A stretch of DNA of 64,000 nucleotides from Dendrolimus kikuchii (taxonomy: Eukaryota; Arthropoda; Insecta; Lepidoptera; Lasiocampidae): positions 11,733,001 through 11,797,000 of the forward strand of contig CM034398.1 of assembly GCA_019925095.2 (NCBI GenBank). The letters run 5' to 3'. Below are positions 38,590-49,512 of this stretch, in pieces. Under the pieces are notes generated by a model. The model was not told where the DNA came from, ran no database searches, and saw only the letters and a program-made list of their open reading frames with translations. Every line of letters begins with the position of its first letter. The first letter of the stretch is position 1. The translations under genes were made by a program, and so were the position numbers.

Positions 38590-38765
38590 CTTCTCCACAT
38601 TCTCGCAAGAACTACATAAGAACGCAAGGAACTAAGAATGAAGAACAAAGAATTTAAAGGCCTTTTTCATGTTCTCGCTATGTTGTCCGCAAGACATACG
38701 TAGTATCCATAGTAGTTTGTGCGCAAGACAATAGAGCTGAGAACGCGAGAACTTAGTGTGGCGAC
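38590..38765. mobile_element. Small MITE upstream of mRpS7, interrupted
   Basis: Ends are imperfect inverted repeats: CCACATTCTCGCAAGAAC at left and, reading inwards from the right, CCACACTAAGTTCTCGCG. Non-coding. The micro-insertion at 38688-38730 lies inside it. Confidence 0.5.
38688..38730. mobile_element. Micro-insertion, locus 1: 26-bp core with 8-bp direct repeats
   Basis: CGCAAGAC (38688-38695), core ATACGTAGTATCCATAG to TAGTTTGTG (38696-38721), then CGCAAGAC again (38722-38729). The base after both repeats is A, so the duplication can also be read as 9 bp. The same core occurs at 43071-43102 and 62794-62824. Confidence 0.75.
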
Positions 38766-38924
38766 ATTCAGTTGAAATCCGCAATTTTTGTGGTATTAGG
38801 TCCTGAATTTAGAAGATATATATAAAAATGGGCACACGGATGCAATGATATTATAAAAGTTTTTTTAACAAAGTAGCAACGGACCTTATGAATAAACAAG
38901 TTTTTACAGTGCTGTATGTCTAAC

Positions 38925-41900
38925 AGTAAAGACTGCCGGGTCCGGGAAGAGTCCGTCTAATACTCTTTGGAGGAATCCATCCGGGAGGGACTCCGTTACC
39001 GGGGTGGAAAAGGCGCGCAACTTTTTGCGCACAACCCGGAACGGGCGCCCCCAGGGGTCTCCGTCTAAACTCTTTAACATTTCCTCCCGGGCCCGGGTCT
39101 TCGACTGGTGGATTGCCAGTCGAATAGTCTCTCTGGCAGTCCAGTACTCCCCACTTAGACGTTCTTCCTCCTCTTCGTCTGGAGGAAGCCGGCGTCTTTG
39201 GCGCTTTAGCAATCGGCGGGCCCGAAGGGCTGCCACCCTCAGATCGCCGATCGCAGAGGTCCACCAATAGACCTCCTTGCACCGTTGTCGCCGGCGCGAC
39301 CGAGGCATTGCTGCATCGCAGACACTCTTCAAGGTCTTGCGCATGCGCTCTGCCTGTTCCTCTGGACTACTTTCGTTACTATCACAATTGGCCCAGCCCT
39401 GGACGACTGCCATTTACTCAGCTAACTCAGAATCTAGCCGAGAGACGGCCCACCGCAAGAGATGACCGTGGCTGCGTGGTGGGTTTGCCGCTTTATTTGG
39501 AGGAGGGGAGATGTCAAAGCTGATGTAAAGGTGATCAGACAGGGTCTCCACCTCCTCTTCTACCTTCCAGTTGTGGGTGGCAAACGATAGATCTACTACT
39601 GATCCACCCCGCGTTCGCATGCAGGTTTGGACTGCTCCATGGTTTAAGAGCGACAAATCGCTTTGCAGTGCCCACGCTTCCACGGCTTTTCCCCGCATGT
39701 CGGTGGCGGGGTTCCCCCAGGAACGGGACTTGGCATTAAAATCGCCGAGGACGAGTGTCGCCCTCGGCGACTGTCTGTTCACGGTCGCCCTGACAGAGTC
39801 TAAGAAGAGATCAAACTCTGCAAGAGGACGGTTGGGGGAAAAATATACGCCTATAAAGGCGTACTCCCCCCAACCTGTAACCGCGTAGCCCCGTCCCCTC
39901 TCGATGTTCGAGAGTGGGGGGGCTAGTGCCTGCTCTAGCTACTACCGCCACCGTGCCGTCCAGGTCCCCCACCCAGTTTTCCTGGGGAGGGACTTAATAG
40001 GGCTCACTAACTACGGCTGGGCCTACTTCCCACTCCGCCATCGACTGCAGGAAGAAATCCTGAGCCGCGGCAGAGGCAGACACGGCAGACTTTTCCTTGG
40101 AGGAGCTTTGTATGTCGCACAAGCATTATTGCGACATAGTTTACTCCTGACTTTTATTAATGGCAGCTCTTGTTCTGCCTGCCGCCATAGAGGGGAATTT
40201 CCCTCTGACGCTAGGAGGGAGGCAGCTCCTCGATAACGTCACGTAGTCGGCGTTTTGGCCTCCATCGGCACACACAGCACAGTGCGGCCGTTTCGCTTTA
40301 CATTGGTTGACCCTGTGACCGTCCTTCCCGCAACGGAAGCACAGGGCCGACCTGTCTTTCTGGGCGTCCGGGCATGTCGTGAGGACGTGCCCAGTGGCAA
40401 GGCAGCGCATACATCGTAGGGGGCGTCGCACTCTCGCCTCCACTACGGCGGAGCTAAATCCCACCAATAGATGGCCTTCCTCTTTTTTTTTATATATATT
40501 GCAGGAGATCAGCAGACAGGCAGACGGCCCACTTGATGGAAAGCGGTTACCGTCGCCTATGGACATTTGCAACACTAAAGTTGCTACAAATGCGCTGCTG
40601 CTCTCTTAAGGGAAACTGGAACCTGATCACTAATGCCAGAACACAACACAAGGTTGTTATGGCGACATACTCTAGACCAGGGGTGGTAGCCATCCAGTCG
40701 GGCAAATGCCCTACCACCTGGCTGTGGGTTGTACCTCTACGATAGGCTTTGCCACTGGGACCGGGCATATGACATACGACGTGCCCATTCCCCAGGGACC
40801 TATGCCGATTTCTCCGGCGTGGATCTGGTCCTTAGGGCAGCCTCCGAAACTGGCTATTGCATCAACGAGCACCTCCGGGGTGACCGAATCATCCAGACCC
40901 ATGATACGGACATCCCCCTTTTTCATGGGTCTGGTCACGTCGGCCATGCCCATCAGTGCTCCTTTTAATTGGGCCGCCAAACGATCCGCCTTCTCGGCCC
41001 CCTCCGGTCCAGTGGGCAATTCGAGAAGGCGGACGTCGTGGGCGGTCCTGCACAACTTTAGGCCCTCTTTGAGGCCCATCGCCTGGAGGTCCACGACCGC
41101 CCTGGCCCGTTCGAAAACCTGGCGGTATGTGACTCCCGATTTTTCTGCTTCTGGAAGCAGCCGTACAACGACTGCCTCCATTTTCGACTCGACCAATTTG
41201 ACCGGCCTTTTTTTGGCCGGCTGTTGCGACTGTGTAGGATAGGCGAGGCGGCAGGGTGGGGGGGCTGGAGGGTGCGGGTTGGGAAGCGGGCTTCTTTTTG
41301 CCCTTCCCTTTGCCCTTCCTTTGTCCACGACCGTCCACTCATTATCTGTCTCCGGCTCCGTTGGAGCTGGAGTTTGAGGGACCGACGCAGCAGGGGCGGA
41401 TGGAGCCGACCCCTGTTTCTTTTTCAATGGGGCCTTCGTAGGGGCTGTTTTTGCCTTCGAAGGCTCCGGTTTTGGCTGCGCCGCTACCGCGCGATATTCG
41501 CGCGGCGGACGCTACTCCTTTGGGGGTGGTGAAGGGGGGATCTCCACCACATCCATCGCGGTCTCAACCGCGGGTAATTCCGGAGGAACTTCGGAAGTTT
41601 CCGGGGCTGAGGCCGCCAGGCGTGTGGCCGCGGCCGCCGCTGGGGCGGCTTTGGCCGTCTTTTTCTATCCTCCGCTAGCGGCGGGCGGAGGGATGGGGCG
41701 GGGAGGAGTCGGTCCTCAATCGCCGCTAGGCGGGAATTTATCATGCCTCCCACCGACAGTGTGATAAACTGTTTTAGTTCCTCGAGGTCGATGGGAGGGG
41801 GAGAGGGCGTAACTACGGTCACTGCCCCTCCACTGGCTTTCTTTTGCGCCCGCCTTCATGGCTTCAAATTCTTTGCGTTATGCTGCGAGTTCGGACCGCA

Positions 41901-42719
41901 AGGAATCTACCTCCCTCCGGAGGCGGCCGTTGTCGGCACTAAGACGACGATTCTCAGTATCGATTGACCTCCTGAATAGCGCGTTGACGATGTCCAGGAG
42001 GGTCGCAGCCGCCTCCTTCAATTTCTTAATATAACAGCCCTTTAGGTTTCCGGACGTTTGAGCAACATGATGTATGTCCGTAATACGGCTTCCGGCCATA
42101 CTAAGGAGCTCTTCGGCGTCTAATTTCTGTATGTCCAGGTATGCCGGGTCAATATCGGTCGATATGTTCCCGTCCGGCAATGCCTGGACGATTTTTCTAA
42201 ATGGCCTGTGCGACAGCTGTGTCGCGAAGGCCACCACCTCCTCCGTCTCCGTGTCGAGGCTTGAAAAAGCCCCGGAAGACGGCTCGTTTCCCAATGGATC
42301 CACCTCCGACGTGGAAGGAATCTCATTTTTTTTTCTCCAATGCTTCCCCCGCGGTGAACGCGGGTGGAGCAGCTACCTTGCGGATGGCCTTAAGCTTAGA
42401 AGCTCCAACGTGTCCCCCGAGCCGGTGTCGAGGGACGTTTTCTTACCTTCTAGACGAGTGCCCGCCGGCTTCGGTATGCCCGAAACCTGGGCAACCGCTG
42501 TTGCCTCGGAATCCGAGGCATCTACCACCTTTGATGGAGTCACACCACGCCCACGGCCTCTGGTCCCCTCCCCCCACGGCCTCTGCCACGACGGGTGTGG
42601 TTGACCTTCGGCATAGACGCGTCTGTGTCATCATCCGCAACGCCCACAAGGGAGGGAGCATGGGACCGTTTCCGACCCTCACTCACCCCTGTGGCACAAC
42701 TCGAGTCCGAGTCGGCCAT
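38925..42719 (-). mobile_element. R1-clade LINE relic without reverse transcriptase
   Basis: Reads leftwards. ORF1 (gag) starts at ATG 42719-42717 (MADSDSSCATGVSEGRKRSH); acidic/coiled-coil part at 42303-41878, Pro-rich part and gag core at 41427-40711, then, beyond an inserted SINE, zinc knuckles at about 40490-40260 (CMRCLATGHVLTTC, CFRCGKDGHRVNQC, CAVCADGGQNADYV). ORF2 endonuclease follows: FIGVYFSPNRPLAEF, LVLGDFNAKSRSWGNP, GGSVVDLSFATHNW, ETLSDHLYISFDI (about 39890-39500), a stop at 39414-39416, then the endonuclease-RT linker to 38930 (WGRPFRVVRKKLRAF; LDGLFPDPAVFT). There it stops: no RT or RNase H remains. GC content is much higher than the surroundings. Several frameshifts; not functional. 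Confidence 0.85.
40486..40735 (-). mobile_element. SINE-like element S, copy 4, nested in the LINE gag gene
   Basis: T-run TTTTTTTTATATATA at the left is the element's A-tail; family phrases AAGCGGTTACCGTCGCCTAT and CAAGGTTGTTATGGCGACAT; the far end GGGCAAATGCCCTACCACCT. It separates the gag core from its zinc knuckles, so it inserted after the LINE did. Confidence 0.8.
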
Positions 42720-42895
42720 TCAGGGGCTTCCCATGAGTGACGTAATGCGAACGACCGGTACAAACAACAACAAGCCTAATCAACTAACGAATGGAAAAAA
42801 CCCAATGAACCTAGCCAAGTCAACGAAATTTGAGAACCAAAAACCAGAGACGAAGCCAAGTGGAACCATATAAACAAGAACAACAAATACCGTTA

Positions 42896-43029
42896 GTGAC
42901 CAGGTTCCAGTCTCCCTTAAGAGAGCAGCAGCGCATTTGTACTTTTGGTGTTACAAATGTCCATAGGCGATAGTAACCGCTTTCCATCAAGTGGGCCGTC
43001 TGCTGAATTCCTACAATAAAAAAAAAACA
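42896..43029 (+). mobile_element. SINE-like element S, copy 5, 5'-truncated
   Basis: Starts in the middle of the family (GTGACCAGGTTCCAGTCTCC) and ends CTACAATAAAAAAAAAAC. After the A-run comes CCAAGTTTATCCAAAATTT, also found after copy 6 at 53778-53796. Confidence 0.75.
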
Positions 43030-43062
43030 AAAACGCTCCAAGTTTATCCAAAATTTAGAAAC

Positions 43063-43110
43063 CACATAACATACGTAGTATCCATTTCCATAGTAGTTTG
43101 TGCACATAAC
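43063..43110. mobile_element. Micro-insertion, locus 2: 32-bp core with 8-bp direct repeats
   Basis: CACATAAC (43063-43070), core ATACGTAGTATCCATTT to CCATAGTAGTTTGTG (43071-43102), CACATAAC (43103-43110). The direct repeat differs from the one at locus 1, as expected of a target-site duplication. Confidence 0.75.
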
Positions 43111-43199
43111 CGAGCGACGTGGACGCATGTGTATCCGACGAGCGCTGAGCGCGGAATCTCATAAGGGGCTCCCCTGGTATAACTTTAGTCTTTGACAGT

Positions 43200-43550
43200 A
43201 TTAATTTTGTTGCGTCTGGTCAAAATAAAATCTATTTGTTTTATTATTTCCGCTTTTATAAGTTATGAGGTGTTCTTTTTTTTTTAAGTATGTATTTAAT
43301 ATTGCCAGATCATACGCAGTAGCCATTTCCAGTAGGCTCTCGCCTTCACTATTTCGTCTCGCGCCAAAACTTTTTACTCCATGTATTCGTTCGAAATCAT
43401 AATTTAACCTTATACCCATAAACCAATATAACATGCCCATTGAAATCACCTCCGACGAACACATCTTCATTATTCGGAATATTTACCAAAACTGTGTGCA
43501 TATCACCCCAAGAAATTTCTTTCGTTTTTTCGTCTAAACCAGCTTGTTTT
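43200..43550 (-). mobile_element. RTE-type LINE, endonuclease fragment
   Basis: The frame 43470-43201 and the neighbouring frame upstream give VFVGGDFNGH (frame-shifted), then YDFERIHGVKSFGARRNSEG, ESLLEMATAYDLAILNTYLK and KEHLITYKSGNNKT. This is the RTE endonuclease order (GDFNGH ... VHG...G.RN.EG ... NT.F.K...HL.TYKS). The rest of ORF2 is missing. Confidence 0.75.
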
Positions 43551-43675
43551 GTTTAAAAAAATTTTTGGGGTTACAGACGGGAGAAGAAAAATATGTACAA
43601 AATTCTTAAAAATATATAATTCATAACTCTGATACAATAATCTGAAAATTTAAAATAACTTAAAAAAAAAATAGG

Positions 43676-46600
43676 TCAGACATTTCTTTTGTGTTTTTTT
43701 AAAAGTTTTATTTCCGGTTGCTTTGAATCATTGTCAATTTTAATTTGTCTTTTGGTATTCCCCTTTTCTATGATACTCATTTCACTCGCAACGATTTTTG
43801 TCTTCTTTGTGTGTGATTTTCCATTGGTTACATGACCTTTTTCTATCACTGGTGTGACTGAATGTTTATTGCCTGGTGATCGCAAGCTGTTTGTTGCATG
43901 TTGAAGTGTATCACCAATTTGAGTCTGTGGTCTTGTCTTAGTAAAATCAACATAAGAAACATTTAGAGGTTGAACTAGTCTTGTTTCTATTTCTTCATCA
44001 TCACCATCAGGCCCCAGTTTTATAGAACTGAAATAAAAAATAAATGTTAGAGGATATTTATAAAATAGGTATGTCATGTTTCGAATTTTTTACTATATCC
44101 CAGTACACCCTTTGTTCCCCTTATAAATGTTACCTGACAAAGAGTAGAACAGCCCTCCTCCCACTCCCCATTTTTACAAGCTTTTACTAAACCTGCAGTT
44201 TGTTTGTTTAGGTCAAATCTTATAAGCAGAATTAAGTCCTAACATCAATACAAGAAAATGAAAAGAATGTAACTATTAGTTATTAAATTTGTACAAAATT
44301 ATCCAGCAATAGTTTAGTTTCATACACTTTGTAAAAAAATATCGGGTCTGTTATCGTGTTACATTTATCGATAGCTCCATCCCTATCAGTTTCTCCGACT
44401 CTGCTATGACCTTGTACGTGCGCAAGCGTCATTTTTTATTAAATAATGTATACATAATGTAAAAAAGACGCTCGTTCAAGTTTCCACAGGAGCTGTCATC
44501 GAGAAAATAAAGAAATGGAAATAGTATATTTTTTTTCATGTTACAGCAACAAAGTAACATAATAGATTGGGGAAAAAATTCTTTTCGCATATAGTATGTA
44601 TGAACTTGTAATAAGATCTCTTTGGCTATTATACCATTTGCATCTGGCTGGTTTTGGTATCATTAAAAAGTTTTAATTTTAAAGAAGACCATTCCAAATT
44701 CAAATTAGAAAAATGTGTGATTTTCAATTGTTTTTCTTATTGTTAAAATGAGTGAATCTAATGAAGAAATTCGATACATTTTAAAATTTTACTACAAAAA
44801 AGGTAAAACTGCAACACAAACCGCGAAAAAAAATTGTGATGTTTATGGACCTAATGCAGTATCTGTAAGAGTAGCGCAAATCTGGTTTAAGCGTTTTCAA
44901 TCCGAAAATTTTGATATCAAAGATGCACGTCGCTCTGGTCGCCCTGTTACGGACAAAATTGATGCCATTTTTGAAAAAGTGGAGCAAGATCGGCATATTA
45001 GTAGTTACGATGTAGCTGGAGAACTGCGAATTGACCACAAAACGGTTTTGGCGCATTTGAAAAGGCTGGGTACACAAAAAAGCTTAATACTTGGGTGCCT
45101 CATGAGCTCACTGAAAGAAACCTAATGAACCGTGTACTCATTTGTAATTATTTATTACGACATAATGAAACAGAACCATTTTTGAAGAAGCTGATAACTG
45201 GTGATGAAAAGTGGATCGCGTACGACAAGAACGTGCGAAAAAGATCGTGGTCAAAGGCCGGTCAGGCTTCACAAACTGTGGTGAAACCCGGGTTAACTCG
45301 CAGCAAGGTGATGCTGTGTGTATGGTGGGATTGGAAGGGCATTATTCATTATGAGCTGTTACCGCCAGGCAGGACCATCGATTCTGAACTGTACTGCGAA
45401 CAACTGATGAGATTAAAGCAAAAAGTTGAGAGAAAGCGGCCGGAATTAATCAACAGAAGGGGTGTGATTTTTCACCATGATAACGCTAGACCTCACACAT
45501 CTTTAGCCACTCAGCAAAAATTACGAGAGTTTGGCTGGGAGGTGTTAATGCATCCACCGTATAGTCCTGTCCTTGCACCTTCAGATTTTCACCTGTTTCA
45601 GTCTCTGCAGAATTCCTTAGGCAGTGGCAGGTTAACATCACGAGAGGACTGCCAAAACTGCTTGTCCCAGTTCTTTTATCAGAAGCCCCAAAATTTTTAT
45701 AGCAATGGGATCACGTCCCTACCTACAACATGGCAAAATGTTATCCAACAAAATGGCACCTACATACTTTAGTACAATGTAAATAAACTTTATAAAAAAA
45801 ACCTTTTGGATTTTTATATAAAATGCGAAGAAACTTTTTCCCCAACCTAATATATCCAAGGAATAAAAAATAATAAGGAAATTAATTTAAAATGTGACCA
45901 AAAATAATAAGGAAATTAATTTAAAATGAGACCAAAAGACTGGCCTTATACCACGGACAACACATTACCACTGCCATTCAGTGAGGTAATGTGGCTAGTC
46001 TTTTGGGCACATTTCCAACTGATAGCAGTCTGGCACTAGATTTTATAATTTAATTTTGTATATATAAATTTACTTAATTTAAAAAGAAAATTTTAAATCA
46101 ATATTAAAAAATCTATTTAATGCTCTTCTAAAAAGGAAAAATATGAAGTGCACAAACCCATGCTTTTTGTTACATTACACAACTTAATATATAGTATATT
46201 GCTAAAAGCTTGTCACAAGATTTGTCCTTGCAAGAAATTTTCTTGTGTAAGAGACCTGATCAGTAGTTTAACAGGCTACTTCTTACTCTGGAATAAACAA
46301 GAGTTCTCAAAGAATATTCCCCAAGGATAAGTAGGTGAACCATAGAGTATGAAACCATATATCGAGCTCTAATATGTGAATTATAATATAAAATAACCTT
46401 TCATCTAGTTCTCCTCTAATGTACGGCAAAGCACCATACAAATCTAAGACGACAATACGAAATTTAACTTGCTGCCCTTCCTGTATATTTGTGCCAATCC
46501 AATTATTACCTGGTTCTTCAGTTGGTCTTGGAATTACAACATTAAATACTCTGAAAAAAATGGATAGATAACACTTTACTGCACACTGAAAAATACAATT

Positions 46601-48164
46601 ACAAAAACAAACCATATTTAAAGTATTTTCTAGGCAATAAATACAATAGGCGGCCTTATGGCTTAAATCTGTAAAAAAAGAATATAAAATAAACACTTAT
46701 CAGTAATTAGAACACATATGGCTTACTTAAAACCAGAAAGCAGCTAGGACTTCTACTACGACTACGACTACGACTAGTTTTATTTTTATGATAAAAAGTA
46801 GCAGCCTGTGTCTCAAGGTCCATCTATCTATTCGTAAACTAAATAAATGATAAACATGACAAAAAAACAAAACCTACCCCAATTTCACCGATAACCTTTA
46901 CATAAATCTATCCCTTTTTCAGGGATGAAAACTGGATACTCTCTGGATGGATATAGGATTATTATCCATCCTAGATATTGAACTTAGATATATATCGAAT
47001 ATCAGCCAAATTGGTCCAGTAGTTTTTCCACGAAAGAGATATAATATATAAAACATCCCACAGCTGGGATCCTCCCACTATAGGGAAAAGATCTGTATAC
47101 CTATCACAATTGTCCATGGCAGCTTGGCAAGTTAGACACACTGGTAAATCTTGGTGTGCAGGTTTCATCACAATGTTTTTCTTCACCATTGTTAGCACAT
47201 GGTAATTGTAACAATATGCACATTAGGTCAGGAAAAGGCCAATGTGGTGCATGCGTTCTGGCCAGGACTCAAACCAAACCCTTTGAGTTTGGGGCACATG
47301 CACTAGCTATTAGGCTACCATGGCTTAGGTAATGTAGGTATATTTATTTATTATTTTCAGGATTCAAACTAAATACCAATTATTTTAGTGGTTCTTTGTA
47401 TCAAATTAGTTTATCTTTGATAAATAATTATATATACCTGTGCACCAAAATGCCCAAGTGAGTAATGCTCTTTTTATTAACAATTCCAGTTAGGGTAGCT
47501 CCAACATAAGGTTGAAAAATAAAATAATCAGCTTGGACTTGGAAATTTATGTCTGCATTATCATTTCTGATAGTTCCCACATTTTGAAGCAGGCGAAAAT
47601 TTTTATAACTCAATAAGATGCCATTTAACCTGAAATAAATATTTGTGAATTGTAATTCATAATTATCAGCAGGTCATCATAATCCATTCACACTTGTGAA
47701 AGTGTCTTTGTTTGGTTGTTTGTAGGTATATTGTTTGTTCAGTCTTCTTAGCCTGGAAATGAACTGATTATTATGAAATTTGGTCTAAGAATACCTACTT
47801 TTTGTAAAAGAGATTAACCTTAGAAGTTGAACCATTTGAATTTTTTTAATAAGGCGTCATAAAACTGTGTGATCTAAGCGAAAACAATAATTACTAAACA
47901 AAAATTAATTCGTGATGAGTCAATTTACGAAAGAATATATTTTTCGATTTTTTAGGATTCAAAACTCAAACATTAAAAAACCTACTCTTTATCAAACTTC
48001 CCGATCTTGTAATCTAAAAGATTTCTAATAGATTCTTTTACACTTCCTAAGCACCAGGGCTGTAAAGCTAAATTTTGCGTAACTTTTTTTTCCACAATAC
48101 ACGAGTTTTTATCATTAGCCAAATTTCTTAATTCTTTAAGGTCAAATTTAATAATTATCGACAT
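43676..48164 (-). CDS. POLR1F: DNA-directed RNA polymerase I subunit RPA43
   Basis: Four exons: 48164-47986, 47629-47438, 46550-46398, 44027-43676; phases agree, 291 aa plus stop (TGA 43678-43676). Residues 60-125 match the Rpb7-like tip domain (ELNGILLSYKNFRLLQ, FIFQPYVGATLTGIVNKKSI, THLGILVHRVFNVVIPRP), followed by an S1/OB-like part (EGQQVKFRIVVLDLYGALPY, IRGELDER). The C-terminal exon is a low-complexity, Lys-rich tail ending KLLKKHKRNV, suited to nucleolar localisation. RPA43 pairs with RPA14-type stalk partners and contacts the initiation factor RRN3/TIF-IA, so it serves rRNA transcription. Start chosen at 48164 because it opens MSIIIKFDLKEL and the frame needs no further exon; an in-frame ATG 8 codons upstream exists. 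Intron 3 carries a mariner. Confidence 0.9.
44565..45847 (+). mobile_element. mariner transposon, nearly intact
   Basis: A 1283-bp element with TA on both sides (44563-44564, 45848-45849). Inverted ends: GATTGGGGAAAAAATTCTTT at left, GGTTGGGGAAAAAGTTTCTT reading inwards at right. Transposase N-terminal half 44748-45125 (HTH regions; ARRSGRPV, IDHKTVLAHLKRLG) and C-terminal half 45095-45772 in another frame, with catalytic GDEKW, HHDNARPHTS and SDFHLF; the last two Asp are separated by 34 residues (DD34D). The halves are joined by a single frameshift in an A-run near 45076-45081. Looks like the cecropia-type group by TIR and N-terminus. Inside RPA43 intron 3, opposite strand. Confidence 0.92.
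45866..46010. repeat. 34-bp tandem duplication and a hairpin
   Basis: AATAATAAGGAAATTAATTT followed by AAAATG(T/A)GACCAAAA occurs twice in tandem (about 45868 and 45902). Next to it, ACCAAAAGACT(G)GCC at 45939 pairs with GGC(T)AGTCTTTTGGG ending near 46007, and CACATTACCACTG with CAGTGAGGTAATGTG inside. Probably a small foldback insertion. In RPA43 intron 3. Confidence 0.5.
46850..47050. repeat. Interspersed repeat fragment (same family as 35060-35320)
   Basis: GATAACCTTTACATAAATCT and ATCCTAGATATTGAAC phrases shared with 35251-35310, then CAAATTGGTCCAGTAGTTTT. In RPA43 intron 2. Confidence 0.45.
47050..47330 (-). mobile_element. tRNA-derived SINE
   Basis: On the minus strand: ATGGTAGCCTAATAGCTAGT (A-box-like) near 47325-47305, GGTTTGAGTCC (B-box-like) near 47275-47265, then ACCTGCACACCAAG and, near the end, CATCCCACAGCTGGGATCC (written on plus at 47056-47074). 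This is the order of a common lepidopteran SINE. In RPA43 intron 2. Confidence 0.65.
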
Positions 48165-48278
48165 TTTACATATAACATTTTCTCTCAAATATAAAGGAAA
48201 TTAAAATTTTAGATGTAGAATTAAAAATATTTTGATAGGTATTTCGATTTATTTATTTCGGTTTATGGCTTGGCAGCT

Positions 48279-48830
48279 AGGCCTTTAAGCCAGATTTTAG
48301 TTTACAATGGCTACGTTCCACTAGGGACTCACAAGGACCACGTTCACGACCGCGAGTTTTCCCGTTCCACTTGCTTCTTGGCGTAACAATCGTAAACCCA
48401 AGTGGAACGGCTATTCGACCCACCTATTGACATGGGTCGTTGTGAGCGTTGTGTGATCAAAAATGATGACGTCATTAGTGACGTTTTCGCCACGACCACA
48501 ACGATCGCAGTCGCCTTGTGGTACGGCTAACTGAGCGTTTTGGGCGTTGTGAACTACGGATGGAACGCCCTGAATATAGTTTCTTCATTTTCTTAAGCCT
48601 ATGTGTAGCACAGCTGAACTGTAGGTAATCAGCTAGTGCCATTCAACGGAGTTCTTGTGACAACTCAAAAGGCCACATTTGACTATACAGTTCACATTTC
48701 TCACAAAACACATAATTACTACTCAAAAACTAACAATATCCTACAACTATTGTTCATTTTAGAGTAATTTTACACATTTTTAGAAAATAAAACTCCACAC
48801 CAGTCCTTTCAGTTCCCGCCAAAAACTCCT
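48279..48830 (+). mobile_element. MITE family F copy, split by a nested MITE
   Basis: Left end CTAGGCCTTTAAGCCAG (48279-48295); then a nested element (48309-48572); then F resumes at about 48638 with CATTCAACGGAGTTCTTGTG and runs to CAGTTCCCGCCAAAAACTCC near 48829. The unbroken order is seen at 62898-63144. Lies upstream of the divergent genes RPA43 and MKK4. Confidence 0.75.
48309..48572 (+). mobile_element. Harbinger-like MITE, copy A
   Basis: 264 bp, flanked by AAT on both sides (48306-48308, 48573-48575). Ends GGCTACGTTCCACTAGGGAC and, reading inwards from the right, CAGGGCGTTCCATCCGTAG. Carries TGACGTCA at 48467-48474. Identical in length to copy C (49249-49512). 3-bp target duplications suit PIF/Harbinger. 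No ORF. Confidence 0.8.
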
Positions 48831-49158
48831 GCCGTTCCACCTAGCGACCGTGGTCATAGATACTGCTATATAAATATATATTATACCTATATAAAAACCG
48901 CGGTCGTTGTGGTTGTCACGAAAATGTCACTAATGACGTCATCATTTTCGATCACAACGACCCATGTCAAGAGGTGGGTATATCTTGACATTGAAAACAA
49001 GCGCGATTTTCAAATCTACCATTTAGTCGTTTATGACAACAACGCCCCATAATCCGTTTCACTAGAGTTTATGATTGTAACGTCCGCAAGTAAGTGGAAC
49101 GGGAAAAATCGCTGTCATGAACGTGGTCGTTGTGAGTCCCTTCTGGAACGTAGTAGCC
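48831..49158 (-). mobile_element. Harbinger-like MITE, copy B (inverted, partial)
   Basis: Reverse orientation: starts GCCGTTCCACCTAGCGACCG, shares AATGTCACTAATGACGTCAT and ends GTCGTTGTGAGTCCCTTCTG then GGAACGTAGTAGCC. It lacks the outer right-hand terminal repeat, and its middle (48860-48895) contains extra AT-rich sequence. Confidence 0.7.
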
Positions 49159-49248
49159 TATGTGATCTGTGTAAATAATGTTTTTCACAAATTGAAACGA
49201 AATTTCACTTTTTCCTTATATGTATTCTGTGGTGTTGTTCCTTTTTAA

Positions 49249-49512
49249 GGCTACGTTCCATTAGGGACTCACAACGACCACGTTCACGATCGCGATTTAT
49301 CCCGTTCCACCTGCTTGCCGGCGTTACAATCGTAAACCCAAGTGGAACGGCTATTCGACCCGTCTATTGACATAGGTCATTGTGAGCGTTGTGTGATCGA
49401 AAATGATGACGTCATTAGTGACGTTTTCGCCACGACCACAACGACCGCGGTCGCCAGGTGGAACGACTAACTGACCATTTTGGGCGTTGTGAGCTACAAA
49501 TGGAACGCCCTG
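49249..49512 (+). mobile_element. Harbinger-like MITE, copy C
   Basis: 264 bp flanked by TAA (49246-49248, 49513-49515). Ends GGCTACGTTCCATTAGGGAC and, reading inwards, CAGGGCGTTCCATTTGTAGC. TGACGTCA near 49408-49415. From 49516 to the MKK4 start (50189) I see no further repeat; this 670 bp probably holds the MKK4 promoter and 5' UTR. Confidence 0.85.

Noticed and set aside
39004..42740. Long plus-strand frames opposite the R1-type LINE (for example 40706-41242, 42074-42604)
   Set aside because: Shadows of the GC-rich gag/endonuclease frames on the minus strand; no domains.
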